DNA from: a virus
IMG/VR virus record: IMGVR_UViG_3300037165_000025
Location: 1 to 20,349 of that record
DNA length: 20,349 bases
Strand: one strand, 5' to 3'
In this document: piece by piece, positions 6,590 through 15,479 of the stretch
Position numbering within the stretch: the stretch's first letter is position 1
How the letters are laid out: the number at the start of each line of letters is the position of its first letter
Position numbers and translations under genes: made by a program
Notes under the pieces: model-generated
Databases searched by the model: none
What the model saw: only the letters and a program-made list of their open reading frames with translations
Told to the model about the DNA's origin: nothing

Positions 6590-9500
6590 TACGCGAGCGC
6601 TCCTATATTCCGCAAGGCTTGAACTACTTGGCCAATAGTGTAACCGCCCCAAGTTGCGGTGTCATTTAAAGTTCCTGATGTGTTGGTAACAAAAGTAGCT
6701 GCCGATATAGCTGTTGTCGGCTGAACAATTGGAGTTGCGTTCCATAAGCTAAGTTTCTGACTGGTTGCTGTTCCGAATTTAGTTCCGGTAGAGGTGCCGA
6801 GAACTATATTTACGGCATTGCCGATTTGTATATTACCAAGCGTTGTACCACTAGAATTTTGACCGAGGAATATATTGCCAGCGGTGCCGGATGGAGAGCC
6901 TGCGCCGGGGATAAAATATATATTTCCACCAGTGTTAGTATAGCCGGTAGAACTTGTCGCTGCACCAGCCGTGAAATTAATATTGCCGCCATTTTTACCT
7001 GTAAAACCAGTTGTAGGTAATGTACCGCTAGCACCAGCAATAAATGTTAGAGATCCACCTTGTCCTGCGTTGACTGTAGAACCACCTGTACCTGTAACAG
7101 AACCGCCAGCACCAGCGGTGAAGGTAAACGAACCGCCCGCGCCACCTGATGTAGTGCTACCGCTTGCCATGACACCAGCACCACCAGCACCTAGTGTTGC
7201 ATTAAGGCTCGATCCAGCGCCACCAGTCGCAGTATTAGCTCCAGACGATGTTCCCTGACCACCAACGGCACCGAGAATTGTTATATTACCGCTTGCGCCG
7301 CCAGTTGCATTAGTTGTGGCAGCGCCGATGCCGATTAAAAATTCTAATTGTCCCGATCCACCGCCGTTTTTACCAGATGCCGCTGCGCCGCCATTACCAG
7401 TAATAAACGCAATCGGCCCACCTGTGCCGCCAAAAGAAGGGCCAGTAGCGCCACTACCACCATCACCGGAAATAAAATTAACCTGACCACCTTGACCCCC
7501 AGCATTTTGAATTACTCCGCCGCTTGCGGTATTCGTTCCAGTTGCGCCACCATTACCACTAGTAAAGAAAACCGAGCCGCCAACTCCGCCTCGGTTAGTA
7601 CTACCTGACCCACCAGCAGCCCGACCACCGTTAGCACCTGTGAAATTTACATCGCCACCCGGGCCGCCCACTACTGGGTCAGAAGTAGTTCCTGTAATGT
7701 TATCCGCACCATTACCAGTAGTGAAATTAATCAGGCCACCTTGATTACCAAAGCCATAATCATTAGGTACAGCACTAGAATTACCAGCAGTAAATCCTAA
7801 ATTTCCGCCTGTGAACCCCCCCGTAAAGCCATTGGAAGCGGTAAGTTGTATATTATCGCCATTACCAACCCCAGAAGTAGCGCTGTATATTGTGTAAGTT
7901 GCCCCACCGCCAGAACTTGCGGGAAAAGCTAGATTGCCTTTTAATGTGAGTTTCTCTATTGAAGTAGCTGTGCCCAAACACAGTCTATGATTCGTACTAT
8001 CATAAAAGAAATTGCTATCATAAGTATAAACACCCGATGCGCCAGCAAAAACTACAGACCCAGTAGTAAACGCCGTACTTGTTCCCGAACCACCATTTGC
8101 TACTGGTAAAATCCCTGTAACGCCCGAAGTTAAACTTATAGATGGGAAAGCTTGCCACGCTGGTACACCGCCAGCATTACCCATTATTTGGCCAGCACTT
8201 CCTGCGAACCCACTAATGTCCTTTAATATTGAGGCATCAACTTCTCCCCCAAACTTTCCGTAAAACTCTGTGTAATAATCCACACCGATTGAAACAACGC
8301 CTCCACTACTTTCTACCCAAGGATTGCCATTTATATATACTACATTCTGGTCGGAACCCGATGGGTTTAGAATAAGTGTTACATTATCAGGGAAAGTTGT
8401 TGGTTTATAAATCGTGAGTGCGCCAGCATTACCATTATATCCGATTGCAATATTGTCACTTGAGTCAAGAACTGAAAGTACTTGATTACCTGTATAAGAG
8501 CTTGATACGCTAAAGACACGTGTATCATCTATATATCCGATACCAGAATTAAGTGAATTTGCTGTGAAGTCGCCGTTGAAATAGGCAGTTGTACCACTTA
8601 AAGTTAAAGCCGTATTTATATTCGCATCAGCTTGTAAAATTAACTGCGATAACCCACCATCGTTATAAGTGCCATAAATATATGTTGAATCACCAGCCCA
8701 CACCATGCCATTGCCATAGTTGGTAGTATCGCCGCTTAGAGAAAAAGCGGTTGCTTCATTACCGCCAGTTGGTGCAAAGCTTGGTATGTCGTAAATGGTT
8801 GCTTTAGTTCCGGTAGTGCTATTATAGGCAACCGTTAATGCACCAGAGCCGTCAATTCTACCATCCGCGGCGGTTAGGTTGATGTTACCTGATGCACCCG
8901 GAGTATCAGTTATGCTGCCGCCGTAGAGATTAACAATCGCGCCTGTCACCCCGGCAAATATCATCTGGGAGTTGTTATCGGAAAAGCCAACATTAAAAAA
9001 CCCGCCAAGGCCACTAACACCACCTTGAAAGAGAATATTACCTGTGGGGTCAACACTAAAACCTACATAGCTGGAAGTAGTTGGTGGAGAACCTGCCGTA
9101 GTCGCCGTTCCCGTGTCAGTATAATATTGTTGCTGGGCATAATTGGTATTGGGTATACTGATTAAAAGGGAATTTGCCCCATACGAACCACTTGTTGTTG
9201 AGCGGTAGATTTTTACCCCACCATCAGTAGAGTAAAACAAGTTCAAAAACATACTGGCTGATTTATTGACAGTATTGGTCGTTATGGACATTTCACCGGA
9301 GGGAAGCGATTCATTCCCCATCGGGTCAAGAACTGTGTAAACGTAATAGTAAGTAGTGTTGGCAGCTAGAGTTCCCCCAGAACCTAAACCGACTCCCCAA
9401 TTAGACCCTTGAGATTGCGAAACATGCTGCGTTAGTGTGTTGCCGAAAAACAGGCTTGTGGAAGTTAAGTTTCCGGCGGAATCTAAAGTGGCGTTGCTTG

Positions 9501-10857
9501 TTCCTGCCAAATTTTTACTAGCATCAACAAATAAAATTGAATTTGCGGCGGCGGTATTAAAAACTGGCGCAACCGTGCTAAATGTTTGTTTTCCAGTGAA
9601 AGTTCCGGCAGTAGCATAATTGAAACCTATTGCACCAGTGCCGGAATTGTATGTAATTGGGGCTACAGCAGAAAATGAAGCAAGAGTAGCTTTGCCGTTA
9701 AAGGTGTTCCAATCGGTTGAGCTTAAATAACCGTTGGTTGATGTAGTGGCTTGCGATATTGAAATAATACCGGTGGAGTTATTATAACCGATAGGAGAAG
9801 TCGCCGATATGGCTGCTCTTGCGCGAGTATTAGTAAACCATAAATTAGTTGGACTTCCGCTTTCAGCAATGTTATCGGTGTTAAGGGTAATTACTCCGGT
9901 AAGGCTATTTACCGAAGTTACTGAATCGGTATTATCTACTTTATTCCAAGCAGTTCCATTATAAATTGCCCAATCCCCGACTTTCCAATCGGTAATTCCA
10001 TCCAAGTTAGTCGAACCTGGTGTAGTGACAATATAATAATAGCCTTTTGTTCCTGTGCCCGATGCTAAACTAGGAGAATTTGAAGTAGCATTCCATGTGC
10101 CTTGATAAGCTACATCCCCGATAACTGATGCCGGTAAATAACTTGTAGATATTTTACCGCCAGAATCAAGAGGTGCAATTCCATTTGCCGCTCCTGATAT
10201 ACTGGCAATAGCGGCGTTAAATCTTGATTGCGTCCAATACAGATTACTATTCTCAGGTACAACACTTGTATCTAATGTTTGAAAGGTCTTATCACCGCGC
10301 CAGTATTGTGAGGTTGTACCCGCAGTTATGGCTGCTTGCTTATTATTGAAAGTATTCCAATCAGTATGGCCTAAGTACCCATCAACTGAGGCACTAGCTT
10401 GCTGGACTCCTAGGTGGGTACCATCCCAAGTTAAAGGTCCGGCAATTACTGCAACAACAGCTGCAACCGCTAAAGCATTGGTGAAATATTTATTGGTAGT
10501 GCCCTCCGCAACCATATCAGTAGTATAATCACCAGATTGGGTAACTACTATACCCGTTCGTGGAACCCCAGCCGGACCAAAACTGCTCACACCTGATCCG
10601 CCACCACCGCCTTGCTGGATTATCTGAATAACCGATGATATGGTATTTTGCAGAGTAATGGTACATTCAGTTGTAGTAACTACTATACCCGTTCGTGGAA
10701 CAAAACTGCTCACACCTGATCCGCCACCACCGCCTTGCTGGATTATCTGAATAACCGATGATATGGTATTTTGCAGAGTAATGGTACATTCAGTTGTAGT
10801 AACTTGAATCGCATTAGTCTGCTCAATAATCTCTAGTTGTGGATCGTCACAAGCCAT
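6589..10857 (-). CDS. Large fibre protein with duplicated N-terminus and glycine-rich repeats
   Basis: A 1422-residue fibre. Residues 19-52 and 60-93 are a duplicated segment (TECTITLQNTISSVIQIIQQ plus GGGGGSGVSSF). Next come shaft motifs common in phage fibres: NKYFTNALAVAAV, LYWTQSRFNAAI and LWFTNTRARAAI, and DGYLGHTDWNTFNNK and NGYLSSTDWNTFNGK. A middle region (about residues 480-1000) is beta-rich, ending with LTSGVTGILPVANGGSG. Residues about 1017-1336 hold some 13 glycine-rich repeats of the form GGxhxFhxGxGG. The C-terminus GTKFGTATSQKLSLWNATPI then VVQALRNIGAL is a tail-end domain shared by many phage fibres. It probably trimerises and contacts the host. It lies between portal and protease genes, so a head-attached fibre is possible. 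The start has an AAAGG site. Confidence 0.8.
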   Translation of the reverse strand: MACDDPQLEIIEQTNAIQVTTTECTITLQNTISSVIQIIQQGGGGGSGVSSFVPRTGIVVTTTECTITLQNTISSVIQIIQQGGGGGSGVSSFGPAGVPRTGIVVTQSGDYTTDMVAEGTTNKYFTNALAVAAVVAVIAGPLTWDGTHLGVQQASASVDGYLGHTDWNTFNNKQAAITAGTTSQYWRGDKTFQTLDTSVVPENSNLYWTQSRFNAAIASISGAANGIAPLDSGGKISTSYLPASVIGDVAYQGTWNATSNSPSLASGTGTKGYYYIVTTPGSTNLDGITDWKVGDWAIYNGTAWNKVDNTDSVTSVNSLTGVITLNTDNIAESGSPTNLWFTNTRARAAISATSPIGYNNSTGIISISQATTSTNGYLSSTDWNTFNGKATLASFSAVAPITYNSGTGAIGFNYATAGTFTGKQTFSTVAPVFNTAAANSILFVDASKNLAGTSNATLDSAGNLTSTSLFFGNTLTQHVSQSQGSNWGVGLGSGGTLAANTTYYYVYTVLDPMGNESLPSGEMSITTNTVNKSASMFLNLFYSTDGGVKIYRSTTSGSYGANSLLISIPNTNYAQQQYYTDTGTATTAGSPPTTSSYVGFSVDPTGNILFQGGVSGLGGFFNVGFSDNNSQMIFAGVTGAIVNLYGGSITDTPGASGNINLTAADGRIDGSGALTVAYNSTTGTKATIYDIPSFAPTGGNEATAFSLSGDTTNYGNGMVWAGDSTYIYGTYNDGGLSQLILQADANINTALTLSGTTAYFNGDFTANSLNSGIGYIDDTRVFSVSSSYTGNQVLSVLDSSDNIAIGYNGNAGALTIYKPTTFPDNVTLILNPSGSDQNVVYINGNPWVESSGGVVSIGVDYYTEFYGKFGGEVDASILKDISGFAGSAGQIMGNAGGVPAWQAFPSISLTSGVTGILPVANGGSGTSTAFTTGSVVFAGASGVYTYDSNFFYDSTNHRLCLGTATSIEKLTLKGNLAFPASSGGGATYTIYSATSGVGNGDNIQLTASNGFTGGFTGGNLGFTAGNSSAVPNDYGFGNQGGLINFTTGNGADNITGTTSDPVVGGPGGDVNFTGANGGRAAGGSGSTNRGGVGGSVFFTSGNGGATGTNTASGGVIQNAGGQGGQVNFISGDGGSGATGPSFGGTGGPIAFITGNGGAAASGKNGGGSGQLEFLIGIGAATTNATGGASGNITILGAVGGQGTSSGANTATGGAGSSLNATLGAGGAGVMASGSTTSGGAGGSFTFTAGAGGSVTGTGGSTVNAGQGGSLTFIAGASGTLPTTGFTGKNGGNINFTAGAATSSTGYTNTGGNIYFIPGAGSPSGTAGNIFLGQNSSGTTLGNIQIGNAVNIVLGTSTGTKFGTATSQKLSLWNATPIVQPTTAISAATFVTNTSGTLNDTATWGGYTIGQVVQALRNIGALA
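6850..7809 (-). repeat. Glycine-rich repeat array within the fibre
   Basis: This part of the fibre gene encodes about 13 imperfect repeats, 17-30 residues each, with consensus GG-x-(V/I/L)-x-F-x-x-G-x-G-G and variable Gly/Ser/Thr/Ala spacers. Examples are GGDVNFTGANGG, GGSVFFTSGNGG, GGQVNFISGDGG, GGPIAFITGNGG and GGSFTFTAGAGG. One beta strand per repeat suggests a stacked beta or polyglycine-type fold. The DNA is correspondingly CCACC/CCGCC-rich on the plus strand. Confidence 0.7.
10541..10803 (-). repeat. Tandem duplication in the fibre N-terminus
   Basis: Two copies, 10541-10675 and 10676-10803. A 26-base stretch (10541-10566 and 10676-10701) and a 102-base stretch (10579-10680 and 10702-10803) appear identical by eye. 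The left copy carries 12 extra bases (10567-10578) that add Gly-Pro-Ala-Gly. The offset is 123 bases over the long block, i.e. 41 codons, so the frame is kept. Confidence 0.85.
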
Positions 10858-10858
10858 T

Positions 10859-11209
10859 TTATACCTTTGGATCTACACGTATGTTGCCTTCCATTCTACG
10901 AACAATTTTACCGCCCGTATCTGTGGTAGTGATATTATATAAATACTTACCCGCAGGTAGTGTATTAGTTAAACTGCCTGGTAGTGTAACAGTAAACTGC
11001 TTATTCGTCGAATCAATAGTAATATTACCACTACCAACGGATACGTTTACTAGATAGCTGGTCGCTGTGCCATTTACTTTTATAGTGAAAGTAATCGCCC
11101 AACCAGTTGGATCAACTGCAACATTATTTGCAAGTACGCCTAACGTGGTTATAAAATCAGCACCCTGATAGATAACAAAGTCATTATAGGTTACGGGAGG
11201 TATTGTCAT
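10859..11209 (-). CDS. BppU-like beta-sandwich virion protein, fibre partner
   Basis: The 116-residue protein has the layout of the N-terminal domain of BppU-type phage baseplate proteins and similar fibre adaptors: VIYQGADFITTLGV, DPTGWAITFTIKVNGT, a GNITIDSTNKQFTVTLP pair of strands, LPAGKYLYNITTTD and a closing RRMEGNIRVDP. All predicted segments are beta strands. Its ATG overlaps the portal stop (ATGA) and it ends one base before the fibre start codon. Such proteins typically link a fibre to the virion, so it may anchor the large fibre. It is a stand-alone domain here. Confidence 0.5.
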   Translation of the reverse strand: MTIPPVTYNDFVIYQGADFITTLGVLANNVAVDPTGWAITFTIKVNGTATSYLVNVSVGSGNITIDSTNKQFTVTLPGSLTNTLPAGKYLYNITTTDTGGKIVRRMEGNIRVDPKV

Positions 11210-12498
11210 ATGCCTGTATCCTCAGTTAGAGTTACCGATTCCACCATAGTAGGCACCGGATCCAATCCCAATATCTTACGTGCCTCAGGTACTGTCATAA
11301 TTCCCGGCTTTTGTTGCATAGCTTTAGTCAGGTTATTTGCTGCCAAACCTGTTTGTGTGCTAGCTTGGGCTATTTCTAAAGGTGTTAGCTGGAATGCATC
11401 TGGCCAAGATATAGTGATATTTAAACCAGCTTTACTTGGTAAAACACCGGCTTCGGTCAAATTGCGAATTAATGGCCATAAAACCATAGGTTCACCGAAA
11501 TTTTTCCGGCGTTCGATAATACGTTCTGCCCAGTTATTACGATCTTGGGAACTCGCAAGTTGTCCCATTTCACTTCCTAACAGGATACGCTGCGGAATTC
11601 CTGTTGCACCCGACATTAGGGAGATAATCATATTAAACACTTGCTGTGGACTAGGTGAGGTAGAGCCTAAATTATTGACTTTTACGCCACGTGTTCTGAT
11701 TACCCGCTGAATATTGTCAATATAATCCTGAACTTCCTCTGTAAGATTCTTTTCATCCTCAGGTGTAAGCTCCATTTCCTTATCAACATCGATTTGCATG
11801 CCGCGATTGGCAGTTAACCAGAAGGTTTCAGCCGTACCACCACATACTTTAAGCAAATCATCGAGTAAGTTCCATACACGTTCAATACGGGGATTGCCGA
11901 ATATAGTATCATTCAAGATATTTTCGGCAATATGGAGCACACGCGAGTAGTGTACATTAAATGGCTGTACATTTATCCCGGCGGTTGGTCTAACTTGATC
12001 AAAAATTGGTTGCACATGATACAGTTCTGGCTGCATATAACGAGAATTACCTGGATCACTCACAATCTTGTTTATTAAGGTTGCACCATAATCATAGGGT
12101 TGGAAGTATAGAACTTTTCGTCCTGGAACAGACCCAGCAGGTAAATCTAATTTAGATGTATTTTCAAAACCCAACAATAATATTGAATAATCACCTAATC
12201 CCGCCATTTTATCGGCACGAGCTATAGCACCCCACAGACCGCGATTAATAACTAAATCATTCCAAGCAGCATCCCAAGTCGCATCACCCGAACTAACAGT
12301 AGGAGGTGATGACCATAATGCGTTAACTGGTGCATCAATAATACGAGAGGCAATATCTTGACGGCGATATCTTGCCCAAGCAGCACGATATAATATAGTA
12401 TGAGTATACCCGAACGTCTTATACAGATCGCGGGTACCTCCAAATAGTTTTCCTAGCATTGATGCCCAGGAAAAACGCTGATTTAAAACACTAGGCAT
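11206..12498 (-). CDS. Portal protein, DUF1073 family
   Basis: The 430-residue product is the ring through which DNA enters the capsid, and the docking site of terminase and connectors. It matches DUF1073-type portals: LYKTFGYTHTILYRAAWARYRRQDIASRIIDAPVNALW (read in two parts), RADKMAGLGDYSILLLGFE, VHYSRVLHIAENIL, the long stem helix region LTPEDEKNLTEEVQDYIDNI, and the signature GIPQRILLGSEMGQLASSQD with NWAERIIERR. A strong AAGGAG lies within the end of the terminase gene, with which it overlaps by eight bases. Databases sometimes give this family an Acb1-related name; nothing here suggests nuclease activity. Confidence 0.85.
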   Translation of the reverse strand: MPSVLNQRFSWASMLGKLFGGTRDLYKTFGYTHTILYRAAWARYRRQDIASRIIDAPVNALWSSPPTVSSGDATWDAAWNDLVINRGLWGAIARADKMAGLGDYSILLLGFENTSKLDLPAGSVPGRKVLYFQPYDYGATLINKIVSDPGNSRYMQPELYHVQPIFDQVRPTAGINVQPFNVHYSRVLHIAENILNDTIFGNPRIERVWNLLDDLLKVCGGTAETFWLTANRGMQIDVDKEMELTPEDEKNLTEEVQDYIDNIQRVIRTRGVKVNNLGSTSPSPQQVFNMIISLMSGATGIPQRILLGSEMGQLASSQDRNNWAERIIERRKNFGEPMVLWPLIRNLTEAGVLPSKAGLNITISWPDAFQLTPLEIAQASTQTGLAANNLTKAMQQKPGIMTVPEARKILGLDPVPTMVESVTLTEDTGI

Positions 12499-13981
12499 TT
12501 AAAGGGCTCCTTCCAAATATTACTCCGGCTTTACCGGTTACAGTTACTTTTTGTCTTCCATCTTGAACAGTTGCAGGTAAACCTCTACCGATGCTGGCAG
12601 TTAAAGTTTTTCTACCTGCAAGCTTAGTATAACCAACGGAGGCGGTATCAATTTGATCGTCGTGCCCCCCACCTGGGAAATCTTTGAACTCGTCAATGAA
12701 TAATTGATTCCAGTGACCTTTTATCAAGTAAATATTTCCTGCCTCCGCTGCGGCGAGGAAAGGTTGGGCCCTTGTTAACTTGCCATCTGTAGAGGGTACA
12801 GCAACTACTTTAAATTCTGGCAATACATTCTTCTGGTAATGCTCAACTAAAGCTTTACCAGAACTTCCCGGCTCTTGTTCGATATAAATTTCGGTTTCAG
12901 TACCATCAGCGATTGCGGTAGTGCGTACGAGCGTTTCAACACCCGATGGACTTAGTCTGTCCCGTACTATATTAAATATGTAAGTAGAGTTCGACAATTT
13001 AATATGGCCCATTAAATTACCAACAGTGTAATCTCCGCCATCCTCTGTTGCAGCTAAATCCCAAATACGTGCTTTTTTAATACGCGTCATATCTGGCATT
13101 TGTTCGGTAATTTTTAACCAAGCAGGATCAGTTAAATCGCCGACATCTGATTTCGGATTTTGCTGATACAAGGAATTAAAGAAGAAAGATCCTGTGGTTT
13201 CTTTGATATCCTTTAAAGTTTGTTCGTTGTAGCGTTCAGGAAATAAAGCCTCACCTGGTACTCTACCCAATGGATCTTCATAATAGCCATTTTCTTTACA
13301 AGGCGCCTCCGCAATTGCGGGTAAGCGAATATATTCCCAATGCCCGCCTGGATTCTCCGCAACTATACGTCCAATAAGATCATCTGGCGCCCATCTTGTG
13401 GCGATAATAATACAAGATCCGCCTGGCTCAATACGAGTATAGGCAACAGTTCTAAACCAGCGCCAAATATCTTCATTGTGCTTCTTAGACATTGCTTCTT
13501 TAATTTCTTTGATATAATCATCGATTAAAAGGACGTTTGCACCTCTACCGGTTATTGGACCACCGATACCGACTGCCGCCATCCCACCGCCCTCAGTAGT
13601 TTTCCAGTTTGCGGCACGAGCTCTATCGGCAGAAAGCCTAACGTTAAGCTTATCTTGGTTATTATCGATAATATCGCGGACATCTTTACCAAAGTCGGCA
13701 GAAAGTTCTGCACCATAAGTTGCAAGGATTGTATTCCAGTTCGGGAACATCTCTAGGCACCAAGCGGTGGTATATTTCGTAATTAATTCGGACTTACCGT
13801 GACGAGGCGGGACACTTATACAAATACGTGCATTGCCTTTTCTAATTGCGGTGGCAATCTTTTGGCTTATATACAGTAAGTGGGGTGCTGCAATCCAACG
13901 AGGATTCAGTTTGTGGGCAAGAGTTGCCGGTGTCAGCTTATATGAATTGCTTAATTGCTTAAGACGGGCTTCATCTAACAC
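12491..13981 (-). CDS. terL: Terminase large subunit
   Basis: The 496-residue motor and nuclease that pumps DNA into the prohead. The ATPase domain shows Walker A VPPRHGKSE (about residues 57-65), Walker B VLLIDDY (150-156) and the coupling motif ATRWAPDD (194-201). The nuclease domain shows RIWDLA with Asp308, IYIEQEPGSSG with Glu368/Glu370, and GGGHDDQIDTAS with Asp441/Asp442. All catalytic acids expected are present. The start is GTG at 13981, preceded by AGGAGG four bases away; an ATG nearby is out of frame. It overlaps the portal gene. Confidence 0.92.
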   Translation of the reverse strand: MLDEARLKQLSNSYKLTPATLAHKLNPRWIAAPHLLYISQKIATAIRKGNARICISVPPRHGKSELITKYTTAWCLEMFPNWNTILATYGAELSADFGKDVRDIIDNNQDKLNVRLSADRARAANWKTTEGGGMAAVGIGGPITGRGANVLLIDDYIKEIKEAMSKKHNEDIWRWFRTVAYTRIEPGGSCIIIATRWAPDDLIGRIVAENPGGHWEYIRLPAIAEAPCKENGYYEDPLGRVPGEALFPERYNEQTLKDIKETTGSFFFNSLYQQNPKSDVGDLTDPAWLKITEQMPDMTRIKKARIWDLAATEDGGDYTVGNLMGHIKLSNSTYIFNIVRDRLSPSGVETLVRTTAIADGTETEIYIEQEPGSSGKALVEHYQKNVLPEFKVVAVPSTDGKLTRAQPFLAAAEAGNIYLIKGHWNQLFIDEFKDFPGGGHDDQIDTASVGYTKLAGRKTLTASIGRGLPATVQDGRQKVTVTGKAGVIFGRSPLNA

Positions 13982-14029
13982 GAAACCTCCTGCAAAATTG
14001 CATCTGAATGGGCGAAGACAATTTGGTGT

Positions 14030-14395
14030 TCAAATACATGTTGCCTCGCCATTAGTAATATAGCCGTGATAGCATTCAGGTGTATGAACACTAGGTGTCA
14101 AAGTCAGATTACTTAAGTTTGATCCTTTGGCTTCCCATCTTCCCGGGCCAGGAGTCGCATCTGTAGGTACTGCTTCGTTACCGATAGGATTGGTAAACCA
14201 ACATATAGTATAGTGCACACCTCGAACAAATCTACGAGGTATGTCATCTTCGATTTCTTCTTCAACTTCTTTTCCTCTAGCACATCCTGGACACTGGAAC
14301 ATAACACCTTGTGCGCCAAACATGCTATCTTGCTTTCTGCGGCCTTTTTCTGTGTATTCACTTAGAAACCTTGCATCTAAATCAGTTATTTTCAT
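14030..14395 (-). CDS. DUF6527-like small phage protein
   Basis: The 121-residue protein has MFQCPGCA (a CxxC zinc-knuckle-like pair), HYTICWFTNP, PGPGRWEAKGSNLSNLTLTP, then SVHTPECYHGYITNGEATC. This series ('WF...P..pGPGRW...G..l.dLTL.PSv...C..HGfI.nGe') is a well-conserved phage pattern now grouped as DUF6527 and formerly mislabelled ammonia monooxygenase. Cysteines and histidines suggest a metal site. It begins one base after the upstream stop and precedes the large terminase, a position often seen for this family. The biochemical role is unknown. Confidence 0.65.
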   Translation of the reverse strand: MKITDLDARFLSEYTEKGRRKQDSMFGAQGVMFQCPGCARGKEVEEEIEDDIPRRFVRGVHYTICWFTNPIGNEAVPTDATPGPGRWEAKGSNLSNLTLTPSVHTPECYHGYITNGEATCI

Positions 14396-14396
14396 T

Positions 14397-15353
14397 TTAC
14401 ACTCCTGTATCTCTGTGGTCTATAACCTCAGAGTTAAAAGTATTAATACGTGGATTCTTATTTTTGTCGACTCGAATAATTAATTCTTGTGCCATTTTCA
14501 TGGTATCAGGATCACTTTCAAGAGCAAGCAATAATTCTTGATCGGAATCACCTTTTGCGGAACCGGCTAGTCCGGCTTTGCTTGCAATAGTACGCAATAT
14601 AACTTCTAATGAGGCATTTGGCGGCAATGAGTTCGGATCTTTACTTGAAGGTACACTCGAACCGAATGGTGTAGCCCCTGAACTGACACGCTGCATTTGC
14701 ATCATAAGCTTCATCAGCTCGATAACCTCTTTAGGCTTGAATTCTTGCTGCGGTCTGCCGGTTTCTAGATCGGTTTCAAACATTTGTTCCAATACTGCAT
14801 CGGCAAAAGCAATATACTTTTTGGATAGTTCATAGTGTTGCTCTTCAACATCCATGATACGTATCTCTTTACGTTTGGCATGGCTGGCGGTGACAAAAAG
14901 ATCGTAAGCCTGAGCACGAGAAATCCAATAGTACAAATGGCAGCAACTGATTAGCTCCTCAGTACTCATGCTTACGATGGTCCTAAGAAGGTGGAGCTGT
15001 CTTACAGGTGCTGCAGCTACTTCCTTCTCTGACGGACGGGGTAAATCAAGATATTGCTTGAAAGCTCGGTATGCTTCCATTGGTTCGTTCTGAAGTTGCC
15101 CCCAAAACGGTTCGGCATTCTCTTGAACAGGGTATCCTTGGGAATAATCTAATGTAGTTTTGGCAATTGCGGTATGATCTGCCTGTTCTTCGGTCGGCAT
15201 TAGACTTAAATTGCCCGGTATAAGGTCTGCGCGGTATATAAACTCAGGAAGGCCAAAATCGTTGATGGGAATCCGGCGGTTTAGGTCTTTCATGACCAAA
15301 GCCTTAGCGCTCATGGGTAGCGCAATGCTATTTTCCGCGACAGTTGTTGCCAT
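14397..15353 (-). CDS. terS: Putative terminase small subunit
   Basis: The 318-residue protein looks like a large small-terminase/DNA-recognition protein. EPFWGQLQNEPMEAYRAFKQYLDLPR, read as an 'EP..AY.AF..YL' segment, is followed by LHLLRTIVSMSTEELISCCHLYYWISRAQAYD, a helix-turn-helix pattern ending in W-x-x-R-A-x-A-Y-D typical of terminase small subunits. A long helix (MDVEEQHYELSKKYIAF) and a Pro/Ser-rich linker follow. The order TerS, DUF6527, TerL, portal supports the call. The ATG at 15353 lacks a Shine-Dalgarno and sits at the predicted transcription start; ATG at 15293 (MKDLNRRIP), with TAAGG eight bases upstream, is a real alternative. Confidence 0.6.
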   Translation of the reverse strand: MATTVAENSIALPMSAKALVMKDLNRRIPINDFGLPEFIYRADLIPGNLSLMPTEEQADHTAIAKTTLDYSQGYPVQENAEPFWGQLQNEPMEAYRAFKQYLDLPRPSEKEVAAAPVRQLHLLRTIVSMSTEELISCCHLYYWISRAQAYDLFVTASHAKRKEIRIMDVEEQHYELSKKYIAFADAVLEQMFETDLETGRPQQEFKPKEVIELMKLMMQMQRVSSGATPFGSSVPSSKDPNSLPPNASLEVILRTIASKAGLAGSAKGDSDQELLLALESDPDTMKMAQELIIRVDKNKNPRINTFNSEVIDHRDTGV

Positions 15354-15359
15354 ACGACC

Positions 15360-15389
15360 ATTATAATATAATTAAGTAAAAATTGTCAA
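15360..15389 (-). promoter_or_regulatory. Consensus sigma70 promoter of the virion operon
   Basis: On the minus strand a perfect TTGACA (15389-15384) and a perfect TATAAT (15365-15360) are 18 bases apart. The expected start of transcription, six to seven bases downstream, falls on the first ATG at 15353. Either the mRNA is leaderless or translation begins at the ATG at 15293, which has a Shine-Dalgarno. Confidence 0.75.
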
Positions 15390-15434
15390 CGGAAATTTTG
15401 GGCATTCTATAAAATAATTTGGTAGCCGTGATTT

Positions 15435-15470
15435 TTGACCTTGAAATGCTATTTTTATGCTATATTATAT
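15435..15470 (+). promoter_or_regulatory. Promoter of the rightward operon
   Basis: TTGAAA (15441-15446) and TATTAT (15463-15468) are 16 bases apart; overlapping TTGACC (15435-15440) with TATATT or TATGCT boxes offers weaker alternatives. Transcription should begin near 15475, just before the first long stem of the leader. It is divergent from the virion promoter about 50 bases away, so the two could share control. Confidence 0.5.
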
Positions 15471-15479
15471 TGTAATCAG

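Noticed and set aside
6971-7608. Pro/Ala-rich plus-strand frames opposite the glycine repeats
   Set aside because: The proline codons are the complement of the glycine codons of the fibre repeats.
11206-12498. Anti-CBASS Acb1 function for the portal
   Set aside because: Some databases attach that name to DUF1073-type portals; motifs and gene order here indicate an ordinary portal.
14030-14395. Ammonia monooxygenase
   Set aside because: This is a historical mislabel of the DUF6527-like phage family; no membrane segments or enzyme context.
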